DNA of 64,000 nucleotides from Marinobacter sp. es.048 (lineage in GTDB: Bacteria; Pseudomonadota; Gammaproteobacteria; Pseudomonadales; Oleiphilaceae). The translations under genes and the position numbers were made by a program. Every line of letters starts with the position of its first letter. Within the stretch, counting starts at the first letter, position 1. Below the pieces are notes generated by a model. That model was not told the DNA's origin and did not search any database. It saw only the letters and a program-made list of their open reading frames with translations. The stretch spans positions 1,240,001 through 1,304,000 of the forward strand of contig NZ_FYFA01000001.1 in assembly GCF_900188435.1 (NCBI RefSeq). Reading direction: 5' to 3'. Below, piece after piece: positions 1-10,373 of this stretch.

Positions 1-2
1 GC

Positions 3-245
3 CCGGTCCTTGAAGCGCGTACCGACAGCCTGAAAACCCTGGTGACCAGTCACCCGAAGGAACTTCATGGCACCAATGAAGATACTGGCGAAACCTGTCT
101 GATCGCTGCCGGCGAGCGTGAACAGTTCCGCTGCACCCTGACACCGGTCGCTGAAACGCTGGACGACAAACTCAAGGTTCCGGTCTCGACCTGGAAGACC
201 CTGAACAGGACCGCGGGTGACCGGGTAAGGATCGGGCCGCTATGA
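3..245 (+). CDS. aruF: Arginine N-succinyltransferase, alpha subunit, 3' end (partial)
   Basis: Only the last 80 codons are present; the frame is open from base 3. The product would transfer succinyl from succinyl-CoA to arginine or ornithine, the first step of the AST pathway. The visible tail ends in GDRVRIGPL, matching the GDPVRLAPL tail of the complete paralogue that follows, as expected for the paired alpha (AruF) and beta (AruG) subunits of Pseudomonas. The next gene starts 52 bases downstream in the same direction. The assignment rests on this tail similarity and the operon context. The internal GTG at base 42 is not the real start. Confidence 0.7.
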   Translation, partial: PVLEARTDSLKTLVTSHPKELHGTNEDTGETCLIAAGEREQFRCTLTPVAETLDDKLKVPVSTWKTLNRTAGDRVRIGPL

Positions 246-297
246 AAGGTATGGGAATAGTAAAGTATCAACTCGCCTGGATCAGGGAGGCGACACC

Positions 298-2861
<2,564 letters not shown>

Positions 2862-2875
2862 CGGAACCCAGTGCC

Positions 2876-4216
2876 ATGGTGAAACACGCGGTAGAAGCAA
2901 ACTTCGATGGTCTGGTTGGCCCCACCCACAATTACGCCGGACTGTCTTGGGGTAATGTGGCCTCCAAGTCCAATGTCAGTTCCGTCTCGAATCCGAAAGA
3001 GGCGGCACTGCAGGGCCTGGCCAAAATGAAGCGTCTGGCGGACCGGGGGTATGTGCAGGGCGTTCTGCCACCCCATGAACGCCCGCATGTTCCAACGCTT
3101 CGGGCCCTGGGATTTGAAGGGACGGACGCCCGTGTGCTGGAGCAGGCGGCCAGATCCAGCCCGTCGATCCTGGCGGCGGTCTCTTCTGCCTCGCCGATGT
3201 GGACGGCCAATGCCGCCACGGTATCGCCCAGTGCGGATACCTCAGACCACCGCGTGCATTTCACCCCGGCCAACCTGAGTGCCAAGTTTCACAGGTCCAT
3301 CGAACACACGGTGACCGGCCGCTCCCTGAAAGCCATCTTTGCTGACGAAAGCTACTTTGCCCATCATCCTGCGCTGCCGTCTGTCAGCCACTTTGGTGAC
3401 GAGGGCGCGGCCAACCACACCCGGTTGTGTGCCGGTTACGGCGAGCCCGGTGTGGAGCTGTTTGTATATGGTCAGATTGCGTTCAATGAGCAGGCACCAG
3501 CCCCGAAGAAATACCCGGCCAGACAGACCCTCGAGGCGTCCCGGGCGGTGGCGCGGCTGCATGGCCTCAAGGAGCAGCATGCGGTGTTTGCCCAACAGAA
3601 TCCGGACGCCATTGATGGCGGCGTTTTTCACAACGATGTAATCGCCGTGGGCAATGGCAATACCCTGTTCTATCACGAGATGGCTTTTCTGAAGGAAGAG
3701 CAGGTGCTGGCGGACATCCGGGAGCGCCTTACCGGCGCGGAGCTGGAAGCGGTTCGTGTCAGCAGCGCCGATGTGCCGCTGGAGGATGCGGTGGCCTCGT
3801 ACGTGTTCAACAGTCAGTTGCTGAACACGCCCGACGGTATGCTACTGGCGGTGCCCGGCGAGTGCCGGGAAGTGGCTTCAGTCAGCCGTTACCTGGATAG
3901 TCTGGTGAATTCCGGCGGGCCGATTACGGCGGTGGAAGTGTTCGACGTCAAGCAGTCTATGCGCAACGGTGGTGGCCCGGCCTGTCTGAGGTTGAGGGTG
4001 GTGCTCAACGACGATGAGCTGAAGGCCATCAACCGGAGTGTGCTGCTAACCGATGAACTCTATGAGCGTTTGACCACCTGGGTGGAAGCCCATTACCGGG
4101 ATAAGCTTAGCCAGAACGAGCTTGGCGATCCGATGTTGCTGGAAGAGGTCCGCAAGGCCCTGGATGAACTTACCGGGATCATGGGCCTCGGCTCGATCTA
4201 CGATTTTCAGCTTTAG
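2876..4216 (+). CDS. astB: N-succinylarginine dihydrolase
   Basis: This 446-residue enzyme hydrolyses N-succinylarginine to succinylornithine, CO2 and two ammonia molecules, step two of the AST pathway. It belongs to the amidinotransferase (guanidine-modifying) fold. The expected triad is visible: E176 in FGDEGAAN, H252 in [11 protein letters not shown] and C370 in GGGPACLRL, close to the positions in the E. coli enzyme. It ends the + strand AST run; the next gene on this side is the convergent tetR gene 19 bases away. The transaminase gene astC is not seen and presumably lies upstream of the window. Confidence 0.95.
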   Translation: MVKHAVEANFDGLVGPTHNYAGLSWGNVASKSNVSSVSNPKEAALQGLAKMKRLADRGYVQGVLPPHERPHVPTLRALGFEGTDARVLEQAARSSPSILAAVSSASPMWTANAATVSPSADTSDHRVHFTPANLSAKFHRSIEHTVTGRSLKAIFADESYFAHHPALPSVSHFGDEGAANHTRLCAGYGEPGVELFVYGQIAFNEQAPAPKKYPARQTLEASRAVARLHGLKEQHAVFAQQNPDAIDGGVFHNDVIAVGNGNTLFYHEMAFLKEEQVLADIRERLTGAELEAVRVSSADVPLEDAVASYVFNSQLLNTPDGMLLAVPGECREVASVSRYLDSLVNSGGPITAVEVFDVKQSMRNGGGPACLRLRVVLNDDELKAINRSVLLTDELYERLTTWVEAHYRDKLSQNELGDPMLLEEVRKALDELTGIMGLGSIYDFQL

Positions 4217-4235
4217 CGAGCGGCCTGCCGGCCTG

Positions 4236-4871
4236 TCAGGCGGAAATCGAGGACGTCAGCATATCCATGGTATGCCGGATCAGCTGCTCGGCAGGAAACT
4301 CCGGATTGCCTTCGCCCATTTCCGACTGGCAGAGCAGGATCACCCCGTGCAGGGCGCCGCGCAGGTATAGTGAGGTCTGAACGGGGTCGTTAATCCGTTC
4401 CCGGTTCATGGTGCCGTCCCGGAGCCCCAGTTCGATGGCCCCTACCATCAGCTCCATCAGGTCTGATTTGGAGCACAACATTTCTTCCGTCTGACTTTCA
4501 TCTGCCTCCGCCATGGCGGTGGACGCCTTGGTCAGCGCCGAGAAGTAATCCGGTTCTTCCAGATAAAATCGGTAGTAGGATTCCCCCATTGCCCGTATCT
4601 GGGCCAGGCCGTTATCGGCGGTCTGTCTTGCCTCCTCGAATCGCCGGAAAAGGCTGTGCCCCGCTCTGAGCATGATGCCCCGCTGTATGGCGGCCTTGTC
4701 CTTGAAGTACACGTACAGCAAGGCCCGGCTGAGACTGGCGGTGCGGGCAATGTCGTCCATGGACGTTCGCTCGTAGCCCTTTTCTGAAAACACCAGTTCG
4801 GCGGCGTCCAGAATGGTGTCGTAACGGGCCTGTTTCTCCCGTTCGCGGCGGGTCTTCAGCGGTTCGCTCAT
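4236..4871 (-). CDS. TetR/AcrR-family repressor of the adjacent RND pump
   Basis: This 211-residue protein has an N-terminal TetR helix-turn-helix: TILDAAELVFSEKGYERTS, then MDDIARTASLSRALLYVYF. The C-terminal two-thirds is a ligand-binding domain I cannot assign to a ligand. It is transcribed divergently from a periplasmic adaptor and RND pump, the classic arrangement for a local repressor. Two TGACA/TGTC-type palindromes lie in the shared intergenic region (4936-4967), one over the likely -35 box of the pump operon. Regulation of the pump and of itself is inferred from this layout. Confidence 0.88.
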   Translation of the reverse strand: MSEPLKTRREREKQARYDTILDAAELVFSEKGYERTSMDDIARTASLSRALLYVYFKDKAAIQRGIMLRAGHSLFRRFEEARQTADNGLAQIRAMGESYYRFYLEEPDYFSALTKASTAMAEADESQTEEMLCSKSDLMELMVGAIELGLRDGTMNRERINDPVQTSLYLRGALHGVILLCQSEMGEGNPEFPAEQLIRHTMDMLTSSISA

Positions 4872-4935
4872 TCAATGATCCGGTTAGTTGGTAACAGCGG
4901 GCACAGGATACCTGAAAACGAATCAAACACGATTA

Positions 4936-4967
4936 TTGACAAAATGTCAAAGAATGACATTATGTCT
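4936..4967. promoter_or_regulatory. Probable TetR operators overlapping the RND operon promoter
   Basis: A 5-5-5 palindrome TTGACaaaatGTCAA (4936-4950) is followed by an imperfect TGACAttaTGTCT (4955-4967). The first palindrome contains a perfect -35 hexamer TTGACA (4936-4941); a weak -10 (CATTAT, 4958-4963) follows with 16-base spacing. Repressor binding here would block RNA polymerase at the adaptor promoter. That the neighbouring TetR protein binds these sites is inference. Confidence 0.55.
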
Positions 4968-5037
4968 AAAATTACCGTCGGGTTTCTCCATGGACAGGAT
5001 CCCGCCAACTACACAAGCATGGATGAAAGGACGAGTC

Positions 5038-6117
5038 ATGACACCACTTCGAATCCCCGTCGTCATCGTTTCTCTTGCGGTTTTTTCACTGTTTCTGTCG
5101 GGCTGTAAAGCCGGTGACGTAGCCCCGGAATCCGGGCAGCATAAGGTTTCAGTGCGTGTGTCAGAGGTTACCGGCGGAGAAAGCCAGGATATGCCGCTGC
5201 GGTTCTCAGGTATTGTTCGCGCCACTCAGCGCGCGACGCTGACCTTCCAGGTCAGTGGCACCCTCAAAGAGCAGGCGGTGGAGCTCGGGCAGAAGGTGCA
5301 GGCCGGTGATCTGCTCGCCCGGGTCTACAATCCTGGCCTGGAGCCAGCCCGGGATTCTGCCAGGGCCCGGCTGGCAGAATTGAGAACGCAGTATCAGCAG
5401 GCACAGCGGGAGTGGGAACGTTCCAGCCGATTGCATGAGCGTGGCGTTGTATCCGAGCAGACCCTCGAGCAGCTTGCCGCACGGCGGGATTCCCTGGAAG
5501 CCAGCGTGGCAACGGCGCGGGCGTCCCTGGCAGAGGCAACCCAGTTGCTGGAAGAGAGTAGTCTTCGGGCGCCCTTTTCCGGCCGCGTAGAAGCCCTGCT
5601 GGTCGAGCGGGATGAATTTGTTGCCGCCGGGCAGCCGGTGATGCGGCTTTCCTCGCCGGAGGGTCGCGAAGTGGAAGTGCGGGTGCCGGCGTATCTTCTG
5701 GACCACGTGGAGCTGGAGCAAACCTTGCCTGTGTGGTCGGTTCAGGACCGAAGTCGCCCGCCACAGTCCGGTTCGGTGGTCGAGATTGCCCAGGCCAGTG
5801 CCATTCGCGGCGAGCTGCATCCGGTTCTGGTGAGTCTGCCGGTTAACACGCTGGAGCCTGGCGAGCCAGTCGAGGTCGGTATTACGCCGGTTCGGGAGTC
5901 GGCGCTCACGGTGCCCTTGCTATCGGTGATCCGCAACGCCGAGGGCGTCAGTGTGTTCCGGGTACGGGATAATGTGGCCTCCCGTGTTGCGGTAGAAGTC
6001 GACCGAGTCGTTGGCGAGCGGGTGGTGGTTACCTCCGGCGATCTGTCCCCCGGTGATCAGGTGGTTTATGCCGGCATGACGCGGCTGGCGGACGGTGATG
6101 CCGTGGAGGTACGCTGA
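5038..6117 (+). CDS. RND efflux periplasmic adaptor (membrane fusion protein), lipoprotein
   Basis: This 359-residue adaptor would link the inner-membrane RND pump to an outer-membrane channel. I place the start at 5038, where AAGGACGAG precedes the ATG and the product begins with a lipoprotein signal ending in a lipobox (FLSGC), so the mature protein is probably lipid-anchored at Cys. A barrel-sandwich half (VQAGDLLARVYNPGLEP) is followed by a coiled-coil hairpin at about 95-165 and the second lipoyl half (LRAPFSGRVEALLVERDEFV). An in-frame extension back to 4888 crosses the operators and is not expected to be translated. It overlaps the pump gene by one base (TGATG). Confidence 0.9.
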   Translation: MTPLRIPVVIVSLAVFSLFLSGCKAGDVAPESGQHKVSVRVSEVTGGESQDMPLRFSGIVRATQRATLTFQVSGTLKEQAVELGQKVQAGDLLARVYNPGLEPARDSARARLAELRTQYQQAQREWERSSRLHERGVVSEQTLEQLAARRDSLEASVATARASLAEATQLLEESSLRAPFSGRVEALLVERDEFVAAGQPVMRLSSPEGREVEVRVPAYLLDHVELEQTLPVWSVQDRSRPPQSGSVVEIAQASAIRGELHPVLVSLPVNTLEPGEPVEVGITPVRESALTVPLLSVIRNAEGVSVFRVRDNVASRVAVEVDRVVGERVVVTSGDLSPGDQVVYAGMTRLADGDAVEVR

Positions 6118-9100
6118 TGACCCGCCGGCTTCTGAACTGCCAGCGCCTGCTGGGCATGGTGGTCACCATGCTCTGCCTGCTTGGTATCGCTGCCTACAGC
6201 ACCATGCCGCGCCAGGAAGATCCATCCTTTCCATATCGGGCAGGTCTGATCAGCATCAATTATCCGGGCGCCAGCGCCGAGGCTGTCGAACGGCTTGTGC
6301 TTCGGCCTTTGGTGGATGAGCTTCGGCAGGTGGAGGAGGTGGATTTTACCCAGTCAACTGCTCGCACTGGCGTGGCTCTGGTCCGCCTGCGTCTGAACGA
6401 TGACATTTACGACACCGATCCCGCGTGGGACCGGGTACGTCAGGCCATGGAACGAGCGAAGCAGGACTTCCCGGACGATGTGGGTCGGATGGTGCTCGAT
6501 GATCGCCTGATTGATATCCCCGCCATTGTCATGGCCGTGGGTGGCTCGCCGTCAGTAACGGAATTGTCCGACGTCGCTGAACGGCTGAAGCAGAACCTCT
6601 CGGATTTGCCGGGGGTTTCCCGGATTGAGCTGGAAGGTGATGCCGACGAGCAGATCACGCTGGCCCTGGACGATACCGCGCTCTTCCGGCTTGGTATCTC
6701 ACCTGCGCGGGTGCTGGACACGCTGGCGCGGCGAAACCAGACCATTCCCGGCGGCTTCGTGGTGGTCAATGGCCGCCGCCTCTCAGTGCTTCCCAACAGC
6801 GAATTTGCCGATATTGACGCGATTCGGGCCACGCCCATTGAATTGCCCGACGGCTCCCAGGTACCGCTGGCCGCAGCGGCGGATGTCTGGCGCGGACCGG
6901 CTGAACCTCGGCAGCCGGAAACCTGGTACGACGGCGAACGGGTGGTGCTGGTCTCCATCATCATGGAAGAGGGCACCACCGATGCGATCCGCTTTGGTGA
7001 GCATGTGCGCGAACGCATGGACCAGATTCGCGGAGATTTTGAACCCTACGAGATCCGCGAGATGTTTTTTCAGCCGGACAAGGTACAGGAACGTCTCGAT
7101 AACCTGGCCTGGAGCCTGGTGCTCTCGGTACTGATCATCGTTGCAGTGGTTTTCACCGGCATGGGCATCCGGATGGGCCTGCTGGTGGCCTCGATTCTAC
7201 CGCTGGTTGCCCTGATCAGTGTCGGGCTCTACGACCTGGGGGGCGGTGTGCTGCACCAGATTGCGGTGATCGGCATGGTGATCTCATTGGGTATCCTGAT
7301 CGACAACGCCATCGTGATTGTTGAAAACATCCAGGGGCATCTGGATGAGGGCATGCGCCGACTGGACGCCCTGCGCAAGGCCGTCAGTGAACTGGCCGGT
7401 CCGCTGGGGGCCTCAACGGGAACCACGTTGGCTGCCTTCGCACCCCTGCTCCTTGCCAAGGGCGGTGCCGCGGATTTTACCCGTGGCGTGCCGGTCATGA
7501 TCATGCTGACACTGTCCGTCAGCTACCTGCTCGCTATCTCGGCCGTTCCCCTTCTGGCGGCCAGGTTCCTGAAACCCCGCCGCAAGGCCGGTCAGGACCG
7601 ATTGATTGGATTGGCGCGCTTCCTGGGAAGCCTGGTGTCCCGCTATCCCGGACGGCTGATTACCGCCGGCGCCATTCTGGTGGGCATTAGCCTTGCGATG
7701 ACCCCCTTTATGGCTAAGCAGTTCTTCCCCAATGCCGATCGCCCGAGGGTGATTGTCGAAGTCTTCATGCCCGAGGGCACCGACCAGGCCCGCACGGCAG
7801 AGGCCACGGAAAGCCTGGAACGAATTATACGTTCACAGCCGGATGCCCTGGAGGTTCACCGGTTTGTGGGCTTCACCGGGCCGTCCTTCTATTACAACCT
7901 GCAACGCGCCCCCCAGGCACCAAACCGGGCACGGCTGGTGGTTACCACGCCCACACTGGAAGACACTACCGGCATGATCCGCTGGATTCGCGCACACGTG
8001 AAAGAACAGATGCCGGAACTGGATGTGACCGTGGGTATCCTGGGGCAGGGGCCACCAAGGGCTGCGCCGGTGGAAATTCGGGTTTACCACGCCGACGACG
8101 GCACCCGGATCGAAGCGGTGGAACAGATTTTCAGCATCCTGAGAGGTGTTGAGGGCACTGTTGATGTCCGCCATGACCTGGATATTGGCGTTCCGAGTAT
8201 TGCCATCAACGTCGACGATGCCACGGCGGCCCGATATGGCCTGACCCGAGCCGATGTGGCCCAGAGCCTCTATGGCCAGAGCTTTGGTGTGGTGGCTGAG
8301 CGCTATCGCCAGGAAGAGGATCCCATTCCCCTGGTGCTGCGTTCCCGCGAAGGCACGGCCCTGTCGCTTTCACGGTTGCTGTCAGTGAATATTTACAACG
8401 ACCGAGGCGACGCCGTACCGCTCTCAGCAGTGGCGACAGTGGATACCACCTGGGAACCGGCGGCTCGATACCTGCGTGACGGTGTGCGGATGAACACCGT
8501 CACGGCAAACCTGGAAACCGGCTACAGTTTCAGCCAGGCTTTGGACGGGCTTTACGCAGGGCTTGAGAAAAAACCGTTACCACCGGGTACCCGCATGGCC
8601 ATGGGCGGTGACGCCGAAGGCTCCGGTGAAGCCAATACCGCATTGCTCACCGCAGCTCCCATCGGGATGCTGTTGCTGCTGTTCTTCCTGCTGCTGCAGT
8701 TCAACTCCTTCCGCCGGGTCGGCATTATCCTTCTGACGGTGCCGCTGGCTACCGTCGGTATTTTCCCCGGATTGGTGCTGTCCGGCTCACCCTTCGGTTT
8801 CCAGTCTCTGCTGGGCGTGATCGCCCTGGTGGGAATCGTGGTGAACAACGCCATCGTTCTGCTGGACGTGATGGATCGGGAACTGGAGAAAGGAAGAGAT
8901 ATCCGCGACGCCATGCGCAACGCGGTAGAGCAGCGCACCCGCCCGATCCTGCTGACCACCGCAACCACCGTGGCTGGCCTGCTGCCCCTGGCGTTCTCAA
9001 GCTCCACGCTCTGGCCACCCATGGCCTGGGCCATCATCTCCGGCCTGCTGGCCTCAACGGTGCTCACGCTGCTGGTCATCCCCGCTGTCTGCACCCAGTT

Positions 9101-9143
9101 GATCAAAGTCAGCGTGCCGGAACCTGAAAACGCCCCGGCCTGA
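6117..9143 (+). CDS. RND-family efflux pump, inner-membrane subunit
   Basis: This 1008-residue protein has the AcrB-type architecture: one N-terminal membrane helix, a large periplasmic loop, a six-helix bundle from about 330, then a second copy of the same plan. Its TM4 proton-relay motif reads GILIDNAIVIVENI. Many HAE1 pumps have DD where this has DN, a variant found in other RND subgroups. No outer-membrane factor is encoded nearby, so it would need a TolC-like protein from elsewhere. Substrate cannot be told from sequence; the TetR neighbour suggests hydrophobic drugs, dyes or solvents. Its 3' end faces astE across a terminator. Confidence 0.9.
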   Translation: MTRRLLNCQRLLGMVVTMLCLLGIAAYSTMPRQEDPSFPYRAGLISINYPGASAEAVERLVLRPLVDELRQVEEVDFTQSTARTGVALVRLRLNDDIYDTDPAWDRVRQAMERAKQDFPDDVGRMVLDDRLIDIPAIVMAVGGSPSVTELSDVAERLKQNLSDLPGVSRIELEGDADEQITLALDDTALFRLGISPARVLDTLARRNQTIPGGFVVVNGRRLSVLPNSEFADIDAIRATPIELPDGSQVPLAAAADVWRGPAEPRQPETWYDGERVVLVSIIMEEGTTDAIRFGEHVRERMDQIRGDFEPYEIREMFFQPDKVQERLDNLAWSLVLSVLIIVAVVFTGMGIRMGLLVASILPLVALISVGLYDLGGGVLHQIAVIGMVISLGILIDNAIVIVENIQGHLDEGMRRLDALRKAVSELAGPLGASTGTTLAAFAPLLLAKGGAADFTRGVPVMIMLTLSVSYLLAISAVPLLAARFLKPRRKAGQDRLIGLARFLGSLVSRYPGRLITAGAILVGISLAMTPFMAKQFFPNADRPRVIVEVFMPEGTDQARTAEATESLERIIRSQPDALEVHRFVGFTGPSFYYNLQRAPQAPNRARLVVTTPTLEDTTGMIRWIRAHVKEQMPELDVTVGILGQGPPRAAPVEIRVYHADDGTRIEAVEQIFSILRGVEGTVDVRHDLDIGVPSIAINVDDATAARYGLTRADVAQSLYGQSFGVVAERYRQEEDPIPLVLRSREGTALSLSRLLSVNIYNDRGDAVPLSAVATVDTTWEPAARYLRDGVRMNTVTANLETGYSFSQALDGLYAGLEKKPLPPGTRMAMGGDAEGSGEANTALLTAAPIGMLLLLFFLLLQFNSFRRVGIILLTVPLATVGIFPGLVLSGSPFGFQSLLGVIALVGIVVNNAIVLLDVMDRELEKGRDIRDAMRNAVEQRTRPILLTTATTVAGLLPLAFSSSTLWPPMAWAIISGLLASTVLTLLVIPAVCTQLIKVSVPEPENAPA

Positions 9144-9155
9144 GTAGTTGAAAGT

Positions 9156-9184
9156 GGGGTCAGATGAAGCTTTCATCTGACCCC
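9156..9184. terminator. Bidirectional terminator hairpin between the RND pump and astE
   Basis: A perfect 12-bp stem (GGGGTCAGATGA, 9156-9167, pairing with 9173-9184) with a 5-base loop is followed by GTTTTT on the + strand. It separates two convergent genes. The palindrome reaches into astE: its left arm encodes the last astE codons and the stop. A related hairpin with the same GGTCAGATG core lies downstream of glcF. Confidence 0.75.
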
Positions 9185-10215
9185 GTTTTTGGCCGGATCA
9201 TCAGCCCGACTCGATGGCCGACCGGCACCTCCGGATTGGGAAACACAATCGCCTCCGGCGAATGCCCGACCCGGTAACTGGTCTCGTCGTCCTCCCAGAT
9301 GACTGTGCCGGGCTGATACTTGGTGAAATTGGCGACATCGTCCGGAATATGGAACCGGAAGTTCTTTCCGGTGTTCAGAATCTCATGCACCACCTCGAAC
9401 ACCGTCAGGTGATCAAACGGCGGCTGCGGGGAAGGTGAGGGCTGCCCCCGGAACCGCCGTCGCAAGGCATCCTGTATACCGGAAAAGTGCCCCAGATCAT
9501 TCTGCCCGAACGGCCGCACCTTACCCAGCTCCACGGTAAAACTCTCGGCTTTCAGCAGCGACGAGGAAAACGACGAAAACGTTGTGCCCGCCTTATGCTG
9601 TAGCAGAAGCGTCTCCACCTCCGCCTCCAGCAGAAAATCACACTGGTCTACTGGAACCGAACGATTCTCAACAAACGGATACAGGGCAAACCGCTCGCGG
9701 TGAGAAGGGCGAATGGCCGTGTGCAGATCGTAGTGGTAAAGCGCCTGAGGGTTGGCCATTGCAAACTGCCGACAGGCCTCCTCAAGCTCCTGCGCCCGCG
9801 CAGCCTCATCCAGCCCCTCATATTCGCTCCGCCCATGAGCACCATCGAACAGCCGGTTAAGGTTCACTTCCAGAAAGCGTTTTCCAGCCACCATCGCAGG
9901 TGGGTTACCCAGAATCAGCAAGACCGGGCAAGCCAGCTCCCATTCGCCATCAATCAGTTCGGCAACCAGTTTGTTCAGAACCTCGATAGGCGCTGTTTCG
10001 TTCCCATGAACACCCGCGGAAACGATGATGGCTTCAGCGTTCGGATTGCTCCGGCCAGCCGGAGGAATAATGTCCAGAACGCCCACGGCCTTGCGGCTTA
10101 TGCGGGTGCCGTCGGGGAGGAAGGTCTTGGTTTCGGGAAGTGACGCATCCGAGTTGTCGAGGGTGTGGGAAAGCCAGTCTGAACTAGTTCCGAACAGGTC
10201 ACGTTTTGCCGACAT
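9160..10215 (-). CDS. astE: Succinylglutamate desuccinylase
   Basis: This 351-residue enzyme performs the last AST step, releasing succinate and glutamate from N-succinylglutamate. It is a zinc carboxypeptidase-like protein: the metal ligands appear in SAGVHGNETAP (H70, E73) and YDLHTAIRP (H165). I choose the ATG at 10215, with GGGGA before it. The frame stays open to 10278, but that extension is encoded by the arm of an intergenic palindrome and does not look like protein. The last residues (GSDESFI) come from the terminator palindrome. astE is separated from astADB by the TetR-RND cassette and lies downstream of the importer genes. Confidence 0.93.
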   Translation of the reverse strand: MSAKRDLFGTSSDWLSHTLDNSDASLPETKTFLPDGTRISRKAVGVLDIIPPAGRSNPNAEAIIVSAGVHGNETAPIEVLNKLVAELIDGEWELACPVLLILGNPPAMVAGKRFLEVNLNRLFDGAHGRSEYEGLDEAARAQELEEACRQFAMANPQALYHYDLHTAIRPSHRERFALYPFVENRSVPVDQCDFLLEAEVETLLLQHKAGTTFSSFSSSLLKAESFTVELGKVRPFGQNDLGHFSGIQDALRRRFRGQPSPSPQPPFDHLTVFEVVHEILNTGKNFRFHIPDDVANFTKYQPGTVIWEDDETSYRVGHSPEAIVFPNPEVPVGHRVGLMIRPKTGSDESFI

Positions 10216-10237
10216 AGAATCCCCGAACCAGGTCTGG

Positions 10238-10347
10238 GGGCGGGCAGGGTATTGCCTCCCGGGAATGTCTGAAGCCATGGCTGGCTTCAGTCAAGCGCAC
10301 ATGGATGTGCTCGTAGCGGTTCCCGGGAGGCAATACCCTGCCTGCCC
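10238..10347. repeat. Intergenic cloverleaf-like palindromic element A
   Basis: Two long arms (10243-10264 and 10321-10342) are perfect 22-bp inverted copies; allowing one mismatch the pairing runs 26 of 27. Between them sit two smaller hairpins: CTGAAGCC/GGCTTCAG (10269-10276 with 10283-10290) and GCACAT/ATGTGC (10297-10302 with 10305-10310). As single strand this folds into a stem carrying two loops. It lies between astE and the permease gene, both on the - strand, and abuts the astE ribosome site. It resembles the short palindromic repeats scattered between genes in many gammaproteobacteria. Copy number elsewhere in the genome is unknown. Confidence 0.8.
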
Positions 10348-10373
10348 GGGCACCCAAGTCAGAATCAGCAGGG

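Noticed and set aside
4888..5037. Longer start for the RND adaptor at 4888
   Set aside because: This would place promoter and operators inside the coding region and hide a lipoprotein signal peptide behind 50 residues.
6117..9143. Heavy-metal (CzcA-type) efflux function for the RND pump
   Set aside because: The family pattern fits HAE1-type pumps better, there is no metal-sensing regulator or His-rich adaptor, and the TetR partner favours organic substrates.
10216..10278. Longer astE start at 10278
   Set aside because: The extra 21 codons are encoded by the arm of palindromic element A and do not match AstE; a better ribosome site precedes 10215.
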